A stretch of 64,000 nt of DNA from Paralvinella palmiformis (taxonomy: Eukaryota; Annelida; Polychaeta; Terebellida; Alvinellidae), in the NCBI GenBank assembly GCA_025642065.1, contig JAODUP010000349.1:187501-251500 (forward strand), given 5' to 3'. A program made the translations under genes and the position numbers. A model generated the notes under the pieces. That model had not been told where the DNA came from and made no database searches. It saw only the letters and a list, made by a program, of their open reading frames with translations. Below are positions 45,491 to 57,300 of the stretch, in pieces (position 1 is the stretch's first letter; every line of letters starts with the position of its first letter).

Positions 45491-46439
45491 AGTAGGTGTT
45501 ATTCAGAGTTTTACTGCAGAGGGAGCCTAGTCTAGAAAAAGAGTAGTCCATTCTAGATTAGCTGATCAATAACTTATTTACGTGATATTCCAACAACATC
45601 TAAATAGTCATCGCATTACCATTTTTTTAAAGGATCATTTCAGTTTTTCGCATTTTCGTACATAAATCTAAATAACCAGTTTGTATGTACGTTGTCACGA
45701 GTCCCTACACAAAGGTAATTAATTTTCATCTTTATACAGTTTCACGATCCGACGATGTCCAAACAAAACCTTTTAACATCCAGAACTCGTTCCTTTGTCA
45801 TCGGGAAAGTGTTGAATACCGGAGGATGAGTATGGTGAGTGAGGAGTGTACAAACCTGATACGAGATCTAGTCATTATACTAATAATTGGTTTGTGTAAT
45901 CACCATCACCAACGATAAAACGGGATCACTTAGCGAGCTGATCGATATCATAATTGTGATTGATCTTGGTTTTAATTAAATTTACCTATTTATTGTGGTA
46001 ATTATTACCTTTATCCATTTCTGGAACCGTCAGATCAGCTGATATTCTGAGTGGCCAATAATCACACAGGAAAATGTTCACAATAACGTCACATTTGACA
46101 TTATTTTATAATACTCACACACGTGCTCCATACTCATATCTAGGAAACCATACACGCTGAATATAAATAGAGAACTGTTACTAACATAAACGCCAAATAT
46201 AACGATTTGGAAATTGATAATACTTATGTCAAATCGAAAGTTACGTTGATAAAATTAGCAGTCGATCTGTAATAAATCTGATGAAATATCTTATGTCATT
46301 AATAATATGGCTATGTATTCCCTTGTCGTGGTGTAGATCCAAATCGGCCGCGATACGAAAACGGCCGCATCACTTTATGTGTTCGTTTTCCTTAAAACTA
46401 TATATTATAAACAGACCCAAACACGGCCACTCTTCATCA

Positions 46440-47458
46440 TCACTTTCCTGTTTCTTGTTCCTTCTTTGTTTCTGTTTCTTCTTTGTTTCCATTAACGGAA
46501 TTCTCAATTGTTCCAGTCATGTTGTAGGCAGTGGCGAAGATGCATGCCATGTCAAAGAAACTGATTCTCCGTCCATCGTGGACCACCATCCATGTGTCGG
46601 AAGCTGAGTTGTACGCACTCTTCAATGCCTCGAAAAATATGCGATCAAGTGGCTGCATTTTATGGGTGCAGTGGGGTGTGAACATGGTACCATCAGTCCA
46701 GCAGTGTATGTGCACACACCGATGGAGCCAGAGGGAGCGTTGGTCACGAAACCCTCTGCCATTCTCTTTCTAGGAAAAATTAACATTTGCGGGATGTATG
46801 AGCTAGCTGAACTATTGACACACAGCACAGTCAAACGTTTTCCTCTCTCCCCACTTGTCATACGTCCAACATCTCATGCACCTTTTCTGGCCACGATGTT
46901 TGAAGGAATTTGTACACTTGTGATGCCGGTTTCATCCATGTTCCAGATACGTGTTGGGCTGTAATTATGCGCTGTGGGTATGTTTTTGTAAACACAAACG
47001 AAAATGTTCACCTAGCCACGGTTAAAACCAATGGCTCGTGCTAGGATGGTCGCTTCAGGTTTTCTAATGAAGAGCTGCGGGTGCCTCTCTAGAAAATCTG
47101 GCAACCAGTCCTTGTCCGGAAGTTTGATGCTTTTGTTGAAGGGATGATTTACCTCCAGTTTCTCAGCAAAATCAAATACCAGCCTTCTGACGTCCATAAA
47201 CGTGAGGCCAAACAAGACTTTTTCCATAGTATGTATATGTTTAGCTAATACATTCTCGAAATCTGGCTTGAAACGACCAAGACATCCAGGAATCTGCATC
47301 TTGCCGTCTCTGTGTCGCCGAAGGGTCTTTGCCGGAATGCCATATTCTCTAGCTGCCGTCTACGGTACCATGCCTGAACCTATAGCTGATAGGGCCTCTC
47401 TGATTGTATCACGGCCGTAGGATCCCTTTTGGGTCTTTAGCTTGTAGATTCTTGGCAT
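46440..47458 (-). pseudogene. Pogo/Tigger-like (DDE_1) transposase, broken
   Basis: Starts at Met 47458 (MPRIYKLKTQKGSYGRD). An N-terminal helix-turn-helix follows (IREALSAIGSG ... AAREYGIPAKTLRRHRDGK), with an in-frame stop inside it near 47365. Next comes the second DNA-binding segment (LPDKDWLPDFLERHPQLFIR), a stop at 47012, then WNMDETGITSVQIPSN with the first catalytic Asp and GKRLTVLCVNSSASSYIPQM. A deletion near 46700 removes the middle of the core, including the second Asp, and joins to PHCTHKMQPLDRIFFEALKS and GRRISFFDMACIFATAYN. These motifs and their order are those of CENP-B/pogo-type transposases. At least three lesions make it inactive. Confidence 0.8.
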
Positions 47459-47624
47459 ATTTCTCTAACTGAAATGGGTAGAATAAATGTTATGCTAATG
47501 CTAATAAATTAGCGATATTCAACATAAAAGCAAGGTAATGAGGTCACATTTTATATGTGTTATTGGTTGTCTAATGACAAATACTAACCATCAACATAAT
47601 GGTCCCATTCTACCCGGTTTGTTT

Positions 47625-48043
47625 TTCGAGGATAAGATGCCCCCAGGGGGTATCTTACCCCAAACTTAGGTAGGCGTCTTACTCCACGGCTACCGCGTTA
47701 GATTTTCTTCTGTCACGTGACTTTCTTATATTATCACTTGCTTATTTGACACTTGTTTATGCAGAATAGGTATTAAAATAAGATACTAAAGCATTGCTTG
47801 GGTTTTGACACATTCATGCTGTAACAAGTGAAAAATTTGTTCAATAATTTCTTATAAGAAAATGTACAAAATGTCAATTGTTTGCAATCCTCACGCAGAA
47901 ACACGTTGTTAGCGTAAATCAGTCATCAAGAGGGCAGCACAATATTTAAGGGTGGATTTCACTTGATAAAACGGCGTACATCTAACCACACTGAAAAGGC
48001 GTCTTACCCCAGGGGGCATCTTACCCCACTCTACCATATTATT
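47625..48043. repeat. Inverted-repeat pair around taagatgccccc, probable transposon end
   Basis: Left: gataagatgcccccagggg at 47631-47649, itself part of a near-palindrome with gggggtatctta. Right: ggggcatcttaccccactcta ending at about 48043, whose complement starts gtggggtaagatgccccc. The right one lies 580 bases ahead of the transposase start and could be the 5' end of the pogo-like element; no matching 3' end was found near 46300. Alternatively it is a separate 0.4-kb MITE. Confidence 0.5.
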
Positions 48044-48049
48044 TATGTT

Positions 48050-49960
48050 ATTTTTGGAATGTATATAATTGGTCTATATTTGATGAGTATTGATAAAAAG
48101 GACTCCCAAGTTTGAAAACAAAGATGAATGCTATGTTTACTCAATTTAGTAGCACAAACAACGCCTTCCTGTAAGATAATCGACGCTCACGTTTATCGAT
48201 ACCCTTATAAAATATTTAATATGTTGACAATAGCCCGTAAAATTCCATAATCGCTAATACAATTCATCATAAATATATTAAGCCACATATAAATGTTAAT
48301 TTCAACAAATGAATGTAAAAACTGGCGGACATATCTCACTTGTTGTCAACCCGAGTCTTGGTTACAGTCAAAATTCCAACATGGTAGCCACCACGTGCAT
48401 TTGTATGGTCGAATTATATAATGTTATTAAACTGCCTATGGGAAGGTTACGTTTTGATCAACCAATAAGGAGAAGCCTTAAATATTTCGTGAGAAGGGAC
48501 TTTAGTCTGATTTTGTAACCCGATGTTCAGTTGGATATAAATGATGTGGTTGTGCCAAAAACTGTTTATAATAAGACGTATAACTTGACGTTTTAACATA
48601 GCGCGCCATTTTGAATTCAAGGAGCGCAACGATCCAAGCGGCTGGAGTCAGCATGCCACGGACAGCTGTCTTTGTTTACATTTAGTCTAATGGCAGTGAT
48701 TTATTCTGCGCCGCTTTCGGCTGCGCTAACAGGAAAGGTGTACACATGTACACAAAGAAAGACTTATTTGGCGTGTTATTTTGACGCTACCGAGCAGCCA
48801 TATGCTGGCGTCCAGCCGCTGGTAATCAGCCACCTTTTCCATGTTAAATGTCTCAACTTCAGCTACCAATTAATTAGCATTAAGCTACTATTATCTCTGT
48901 TTAATATTTGTTATGGTACCACTAACTATTCAACCTTACAAATATCACGTGTAGATTCAAACCAATTACGCTGAAAATTAATTATTAATTTTTAAAGTGG
49001 AGGCCGGTGCAGCAGCATTTCACCATTGCGTGCCATAGTAACCGAACTTAGCCACTGTTAGCTTATGCCATGGATTCCTGACTCAGTTTGTATCGAGGGC
49101 GTTGTAGGATACGATGGTCATATGACAATAATTCATGCACCAAATTTACACTTTGTAAAGCCTTTTTAATGATATATAACATAGCATGGTTTGGTAATAA
49201 TAATCTTTTAAACGTTTTTATCACTATTACAATACTGATAGGTGTTGAGATGTTTTTTTCGTAACATTTAAAAAATCCACAATTATTCGACAAGATAATT
49301 CAACCATTAATCGAGATTCACATCACTTCAACTGTTCTTGAGCGTAAGCCACTGACTGCTATTTGATGTAAACAACAGTGTCGACAGTCAACATCAACAC
49401 CGAGTCAACGCTGCAACGACACATTTTACGTCTAAATTCTTAAATGCATGAAAACTACAAGTCGGAAAATTATAATTTGTGGGACGATATCCCAAGCTCT
49501 GTGCGTAGTTTTGCAGATTGTCTATTTGAGCATCCAAAAGCGCAGCAGGAAACCATTATCAGCAATTATATTCATTTATCGAACTCAAACACACACAACT
49601 GAATGGGCCCGCTAAGAGCAAGTGGCATACATCAACATGACGGCTGTGTCCAGATTTGGTAATTAAAACTTTCTTAACTAAATAACAAAAGCTCATATTG
49701 AAGGTTAACCGACGTCTTCCGTATAATTTATACGTATATATAAACATCAAATTACATCCAATTAGTGAAATTGATGGTCCAACTTCACGCCAGTTGATGG
49801 GGGGGGGGGGGAAGGAATACGTTTATCATGTAAATTAAAATAACTGCATATATTAATTTCGGTTCATTTAGCTTTACATGTGCAAAAAAGTGGCCGTAAA
49901 GTAACAACATTTAACTGGATGCAAAATAAATGCTTTCTCAGAAAGATAAACTGTCATTCT
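48050..49960. other. Intergenic stretch
   Basis: No supported gene. Near 48700-48770 a + strand phrase FCAAFGCANRKGVHMYTKK is reminiscent of the start of a THAP zinc finger, but stops flank it and the remaining ligands are not evident. A G homopolymer lies at about 49800-49811. Confidence 0.35.
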
Positions 49961-49967
49961 TACTTGT

Positions 49968-50168
49968 AATTGAGTGGGTGAGTGAGTGAGGGAGTGGGTG
50001 GGTTGATGGGTGGGTGGGTATGTGGGTGGGTGGGTGGGTGGATGGGTATGTGGTGGGTGAGTGAGTGAGTGAGTGAGTGAGTGAGTGAGTGAGTGAGTGA
50101 GTGAGTGAGTGAGTGAGTGAGTGAGTGAGTGAGTGAGTGAGTGAGTGAGTGAGTGAGTGAGTGAGTGC
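49968..50168. repeat. (GTGA)n minisatellite
   Basis: About 200 bases of gtga units, with a proximal section in which gggt and ggat variants predominate. Confidence 0.95.
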
Positions 50169-50280
50169 CACTTATTCGAAGTGAGTGAGTATGTATGAGT
50201 TAGTAGGCGTATTTGTTTAGCTGTTTTTATTTTGTTTATTTTGTATAGTTAATGTAAATTAATACATATCATAGTAAGAG

Positions 50281-50335
50281 GGCGCCTCCGTGGTCTAGTG
50301 GTAGTGTGTTGGACCACAGCTCACTACCATCCGTG

Positions 50336-50336
<1 letters not shown>
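50281..50336 (+). repeat. SINE-B head fragment
   Basis: gcgcctccgtggtctagtgg through ccatccgtgtt, cut off within the B-box by a TA run. Confidence 0.85.

Positions 50337-50374
<38 letters not shown>
50335..50374. repeat. (TA)n microsatellite
   Basis: About 19 TA units, followed by ataaggccaggctataat, which resembles the inner end of the inverted-repeat element at 58030. Confidence 0.95.
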
Positions 50375-50377
<3 letters not shown>

Positions 50378-50551
50378 CCAGGCTATAATTAAAAGAATAT
50401 AAGGACTTTCTCCCGGGTTATTGGGATCATTATTTTTTTAATACGCGCCTCGTTAAGCTTAAATTTCAGTTGACAATTCGTTCCAAGCTAATATTAATAT
50501 TATGACAGATGACTGAGGGGTGACTCATACAAAAATAACCTACAATTACAG

Positions 50552-50554
<3 letters not shown>

Positions 50555-50592
<38 letters not shown>

Positions 50593-50610
50593 AGGGAGAG
50601 AGAGAGAGTC
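50555..50610. repeat. (TG)n followed by (AG)n
   Basis: About 15 TG units, then a short AG run. Confidence 0.9.
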
Positions 50611-51349
50611 GAATATAACCTTTAATTTATTTTATTGTTCTTCGATTCCCCATTTGACACACCGTGTATGCATCTCCACCAGATCATAAACAATGGCATT
50701 TAGCTATTGACAAATGAGAGTGTAATTGTTTACAAGCGTCTTCCATATAAAAATACGGTAGATTTATACGATTGGGAAAAGCCAAACACTGCCAGCAGTG
50801 GCCGCTATATAGATCTATACACTGATACGGCCGGTAAGACAGTTTCATATAAAACTCATCTGCTCACCAATTCTATCAGTAGGATATTGTAACTGTGTTT
50901 AGACCGTTGTTTTATAATGCTCTACTGCAAAGAATATTGTTTAAATCAACAGAATTGTAACCAATAATATGACATATACTCATAATACTCTGGTGTAGAT
51001 AATGACTGCAGGTAGAATATTTGTCTCCACTCAGGCAATTATACGTTTTCTCAAACGTCTAAACAAGTAGACATTTTTAGCCAACTTTTGTTATGATTTG
51101 TTTTCTGTTTAACCATCTGATTTCAAAAACCAGTAACTCAGTGTGTCGACATTCGGATTATTGAAACAACCCTTTCATGAATTATTAAAATCGGAAAATG
51201 TGTACTAGACTCTCGAGTCTTATTTATTTAGTTTGGTTCAAATAACATGGCGGCAAAACAAGCAGAAACTTGCTTTTACTTAGACAAAAGTTAACGTCCT
51301 TTTTCAGGCAGTGCCCATTTATTACAATATAGCGAGGTTAATACATAAA
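50611..51349. other. Upstream region of WDR90
   Basis: No gene recognised. The promoter and 5' untranslated region of WDR90 should lie at the right end, but no core promoter element stands out. A 61-codon frame at 50707-50892 has no recognisable domain. Confidence 0.35.
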
Positions 51350-51359
51350 ATGTCTCACT
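51350..51359 (+). CDS. WDR90: WDR90 exon 1 (ten coding bases)
   Basis: atgtctcact followed directly by the donor gtaagta. Spliced to exon 2 (starting tgtggcag after acceptor ttctag) it gives Met-Ser-His-Leu ahead of WQHPF. Vertebrate WDR90 also has only three or four residues before WQHP. The phase and strong donor favour it; another start upstream in the 2.9-kb intron is possible. Confidence 0.6.
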
Positions 51360-54300
51360 GTAAGTAGCATTATTATAAAATACGTTTCTTGCATTAATAT
51401 TGTGTACTGTATGTTGTATGGACAATGAATGGTTGTGGTATAGTCTCTACTCCTAGAGGCTAGACCTAGACCTAGTCCTATCAGTATCACCTACTCACCT
51501 AGGGCTAGGCTAGTGACTAGATCTAGATCTAGTTCATAATGATCTAGTCTCTAGACTATGAAAAAAGTATTATAGTCTATATCTAGAAGAGAGATCTATC
51601 ACCTAGGCTATGACTATCACTCTATCTGACTCTCAGCATGTCGCTATGCTATAGTTAGTAGTATAGACTAGAGTCTAGTCTAAATACATCAAATCAAATA
51701 GAATATACTAATATAGTCAGTATACATATACAATAGATCCTCTAATCATAATGATAAGCTATGATAGTGATAATCAAGGAGAGTAGACTAGATCTAATTT
51801 ATGTTTGTTGTTGACAAGTGACAGTCTAAACTTTTTTGATTCGCACATAGGAAATCGATGTATTTTTTGTATTAACAGAGCAGTAGATCTAGTATTATGT
51901 ACAATATAGGATAGGTATGTCTTTGGTAAATCTTCATGATTAATCTAGAATACTAGATCTGCATAGAAGTGTCGAGCCGTTAGTTAGAGCGTAGGACTTG
52001 TAACCGAATGGTCGTGGGTTCGAGGCTCTGTGAGCTGCAATGCCGTCGTGTGGTGACTGGTTAACTCATCCATAAAAAAATTAGTACCTGACAGGATGCG
52101 ATGGCTAATATGTTTGAGTAATGCTTTGCACCTATAATGGCAGCATGCATTGTGTGCTCCCTTGGGAGTTGAGATATTGTCCTGGGTGGAAACAGGTCTG
52201 AGTCAGGGATAATAATATTGTAAATAATATTGTAAAGTGTCTTAGAGCAGCTTCTAGTTGAATAGGGCGCTATATAAATATTACATATTATTATCACATA
52301 TTAAGTAAGAACTGGACTATTTGCCCATGATTATATTCGCTTTGCAGTTAATTTCACCCAGTTTTATATTTGCCTTCGGGAACCATCGCCCTTGAATTTA
52401 TTCGCCCATCAGTTAGTTAAAATATAATTTATTACCAAATATTTAAAATACATTTTATTACCAAATAGTTAAAATACAATTTATTACCAAATTAAAAAAA
52501 ATTGATTGCTGAGGCCTACAAAATATATACCAGGATACAGCAGAAATTTAAATCAGTCTGTATGGTTTGTAGATCTTTTTGACCTCCTGGAGTAGCTCCT
52601 TTCCATCCAATTTGTTCACAACATAATTATCCCACAATGTGAAGATCTTTGTCTGCTGATTTGATTTGTATATTTTAAGGGTTGACAATCAACTGTACTT
52701 GCACATCCACTAAGTTTAGCCTCTTAGTGGAGCAAGTTAACTAGCTGGTAGAATGGAAGTTGTGTCGGTGGATTTTTTAGTTCAGTTATTGGTGCTAGTC
52801 CTCGATCAAAGTCATTAGTTGTTAATGTTGTTTTAATGCAACATTAACAATGTGAACTGACCAGACCACATGTCTTGGAAATATTTTGTAACATTTGTGT
52901 GGTTTACACACAGATACTCTTATACCCATACATTATTTAAAGAATTAATGTATCTTGACTTTTTAGATATATGGTTCATCCCCAAACTGTGTAATTAGGT
53001 ATAAAAAATGTTTTTAGATACACTGACTGGTTGAATGGGTACTGCTAGTAACGTAGCTTTATTAAATAAATTTTAACATTATTATATTATTTAAATGAAT
53101 GGGAAAAAACAGAACTTGTTGAAACATGTTTTCGTGTTGTAAAATCAGTTCATCAATTCATATAACACCCAGACAAAACAGTTTAGCTGGATTAGTGTGA
53201 GTTTAAACAAAGTGAGCATTTGTGTCACTTAGTCATAGTCATTGTGTCAACTATGGGACCTGTAAACATTTGTGCATATTGTGTGTTTTCTGGTATAACC
53301 AATATCATCACTATGACAGGGTAGTAATTACGATATAGAATAACCATGGTTAAAAAAATCAAAATGGTAATATAATACTAAATGTCAGAGTGTTCTGCAC
53401 ATTAAAGCTAACTATGACCAGAACAGAGTATTTTGACTGTCTTGGATTTAGGGAATCATATCATAATAAGTGGTACAAATTGGTATAACTAGAGTTAAGA
53501 TTTATGATCCATAGGATTAGGAGCTTTCATTCTTGAAATTTACACATTATTTAAACTGTGATCCGTAAACATGAAATGTATTAATTTATTGGAACGCAGT
53601 CACTACACCATCAATCTAATTCTATATGAGGGTAATATGGCTCAAGGTTACTCTTACTAGTCTTAGGGAGAGTTTGTTCAAAATGTTTAACAGGACATTC
53701 TGGGATATGAAATATTTATAATAATTCCAGTCCTGGCATTGGACAGATGTTATATTAACAGTTTGTACTTCTTTCATTCCTTTTTGTATATATTCAAAAT
53801 TTGTTAAAAACAATAACACTGTGTTTACCATATGTGAGAGACAAGGCTGGAATACAGTGTTCTAATGCTCACATTATACAATAAATAGAACTAATATTGT
53901 TAAGCACATTAGACATCATTAATGGAAATTGTTCTATATAAATATATCAGTTTTGTTATTAATAATATAGCCAATCGTCACTTATAAGATAGTCCACAGA
54001 CTAACTTGATTTCTGAAATATAGTATCCTACCTGCTGTGTTACAGAAATGACTTCGCTGAATTGCAGGGCATGATACCATAATTTGGAACATCGATTTCA
54101 AAAATGTTTTTACTCACCATGATTTGCACCTTATCTGGGTAGCAGTAGTACCATATTTTTTTAGATGACCAACCCGATTTCTAGGAATTGTAGTGTTTGA
54201 TATAAATCAGCTTAAATAGTTTTCTAATATCCATAGTTGATATTGTTTTATAATATACATGTTTTATATTCTAGTGTGGCAGCATCCTTTTGTAAATGTC

Positions 54301-57300
54301 TTCAAACATTTTGAAATACAGTCATGGAAGAAAGCCACCAAAGAAGGCGAAGTTACTTCATTAATGGTATGTTATGTAATGGTGTTTGTTTGTGTGTATT
54401 TAGGTATACACATAAAAGTAGCGATGCATATTTCTCTAATGTTTTTAATCACACTGAATGTTTATATTTGATTTGATAATTCTATCACTCTATATAAAAT
54501 TGACAGTAGAAAACTCAAATATTTACTATTCACCCTAAAAAGAATAACTGAATTCAGTTGATATAACCGTTAGGTGTATGTTTATAGTATTTCATAGAGA
54601 GAATCAGAAAGGAACATACCACTATTTGCATCTAAACAATTTATTGATACACATACATTTACTTCTTAAAACCCTTGCTTACATTGTTCTTGGTGTGTCA
54701 CTGAGTATTAGTTCAATAGTAACTGTGATATTTTTATTACAGCCTAATAATTATTTATTTCCAGGATAAGACAATGAAAGGAACTGTCTTCAGAATCACT
54801 GGTTCTATTCCAGCTGGTAACTACATCCAGCTTCCTAAAACATCTACTCAGTCTCTCGGACTAACTGGTCGTTACATGTACTTATGCTTCAAACCAATTC
54901 CAACAAAGTATTTTGTCGTACACATCGATGTTGCCACACAGGATGGCCTGATCATCAGGATTTCATTTTCCAACTTATTCAAGGAATTTAAGTCAACATC
55001 GACGTGGTTGCAGTTTCCTTTTGTGTGCAATGCATCCAAAGGCAGCATTTGTTCACACACTTCCATGGTCAGCAAAGGTATATCCTAATTTTGATAAACT
55101 TCAAAGGAATCTTCTCAAGTAGAAATAATATACTTAAGATATTTTTGCTTTGATGTTATAGAATTATTTATATAAAGGAAGATTAGTTTATATTTTAATG
55201 AGTCCTGTGAAATGCAAGATAAGTTCTGATTTCTATGAAATTTAGTTTTTCTCTTTTGATTCTTCTTTTGTTAAAACAGTTATGTAGATAATGATCAATT
55301 TTAACCTGTGCTTGTCTTCATGACTTGAGTATGTTTCCCTACTACAGAGCAGATTGGTCCTGCCCCTGTGTCAACTCGATGGACAGTACTCTGCCTCGAC
55401 TTTCAGTATATACTATCAATGTACCTTAACAGAAGATACTCGTACATGAAGAGCATCAAACTGTGTGCCAACATGTTAGTCAAAAATATATTTACAAGTG
55501 ACATGGATTATGAACCAGGTATATAATTTTTGTAAATTAATAATGAACAGTATCTTGTACTAGTTCTAAATGTATGCAATGTTCAGGTAGATTTCTTGCT
55601 CACCTTTCTGATATTCAGTTATTTATTTTTGGTGCAGCTTAGTTTAAGTGATGTATTTTTTATGTTGCAGGTATTTCTTTTGATCAAGTGAAGAGAATGG
55701 GTTTGAATATGAAAGGTTTTGCTCCGATGCCCAGAGATATGTCATTCCCACTACCTCGAGGTCAGAAGTGGCATGACGTTTATGATCTTATTCGGTAACC
55801 ATTTTGTTTATCTGTAATAATGCTAGCTGTTTAATTTCTAAATAAATTTGCCTATTAACATCATTATGAGTCAAGCTTTACTCCCAGAGATCAGACAGAA
55901 TAAATTTACGTAATTACTTTTTTCAGATTTCCATCAGATAGTACAAAGAAGCCATTCGATTCAATCCAATATTCAAAAAGTGGCTCAGAACCTGAACTAT
56001 CCAAAAGCTGTAAGTAATCATTAATTATAATCATGTTTTCATGCATTTGCATTTTTTTTTTTTGGTATTTTGTTTTAAAACTTTTTTTATTTAAGGCTCT
56101 AGTCTTGTTCTTCTTGAAATATAATATTGCTTAGATTGATTGACCTTGATTGTTTAGTGGCAATCATTCCACCTTTGCTGCTTTTTAAAATATGTACAAC
56201 TGCTGTTTGAAAACTATTCAGACTGGTGCCGTTCTGTTGAACTTTGTTCGGATTTTCCCTTCACTACTATCATGCCATTCTTTAATACAATTGAGCATGT
56301 GTGTTTTGCAATGTGACACTGAATTGTTTTGGACGAGTTGAAGATTTTATCAGTAATGTTCATTGAGAAGATCTGTTAATCAAGATGTCAGACTTGTTTT
56401 AGCCAAACCTATTATCTGTTACAGCACTTGGACCTGTGACTATTAAACAGCCACGTCGTGTTGTAGCCAAGACAGTTCACGCTGATAGATCAAGCCATGA
56501 GAAACCTTCACTTCTTCATCATGCCACTCAAGAACCAACAGTGAGCAGATGACAATCTATATTTCATTGTGTTTGATTAAGAAATTTAATCATAATAAAA
56601 TTGGTTATCCCTTTTCCATGCGTGTCTGTTTTTAATATGTCTAACTGTTTAATATTATTCTAATGTATATTTGTTTACCAATATTAAATTGTACATTTTA
56701 GACTTTTAGAAAATCTCAACCAGTGTCAGAACTGCCCCGAGTGGGTGTTGATGAAAATGGTGACATCAGTATACAGCAGACTACGGATGGGGAAGTTCAT
56801 GTTTATGCGCATCCAACTGAATCTGTTGTCATCCATCAACAGAACAACAAGACAAAGAAGGTGAGTTATCCTGAAACAAGTCATCAGTTTGATCATGATG
56901 ATCATATCTATAATAATAATAATAAGAAAAATTTCTTTCACTTAACTTAAACAACAATCTTAAAACAGGAGATTCTTAAGAACAGAATAGGGAGGGCTGC
57001 TACATTAAAAGTACAAGTGGCATATAGCATTTGTCAAGAAACAGATCCTAGTAATAATATCTTATTGGATGGCCTGAGATTTTATGTTTATGATGACTTG
57101 GATCAACAGGAGATCACAGAGGTATTGAAATGTCCTGTCGTTGATAGATCATTAGGAAATTGTTAGCAAAATTATTAAACGAATCCAACTTCACAGCTGT
57201 AGTCAATGTGTTTATTGAATAAATTGATTAAAAAAGGTCACATTTTCAAGTATTTATATGCTGCACCTTTAGGACTTCTCTAAAGGTTAATAATGTTATA

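Larger units (their letters stand above)
44935..46255 (-). repeat. Outer part of the right inverted arm
   Basis: Reverse complement of 8328-9480, for example ctgcagagggagcctagtc at 45511 and ctccatactcatatctagg at 46127. Non-coding. The short frame at 45685-45918 is not conserved as a protein. Confidence 0.85.

Noticed and set aside
48650..48850. THAP zinc-finger first exon (FCAAFGCANR phrase)
   Set aside because: Stops lie just before and after in the same frame, and the downstream Cys-His pair and FP residues could not be found.
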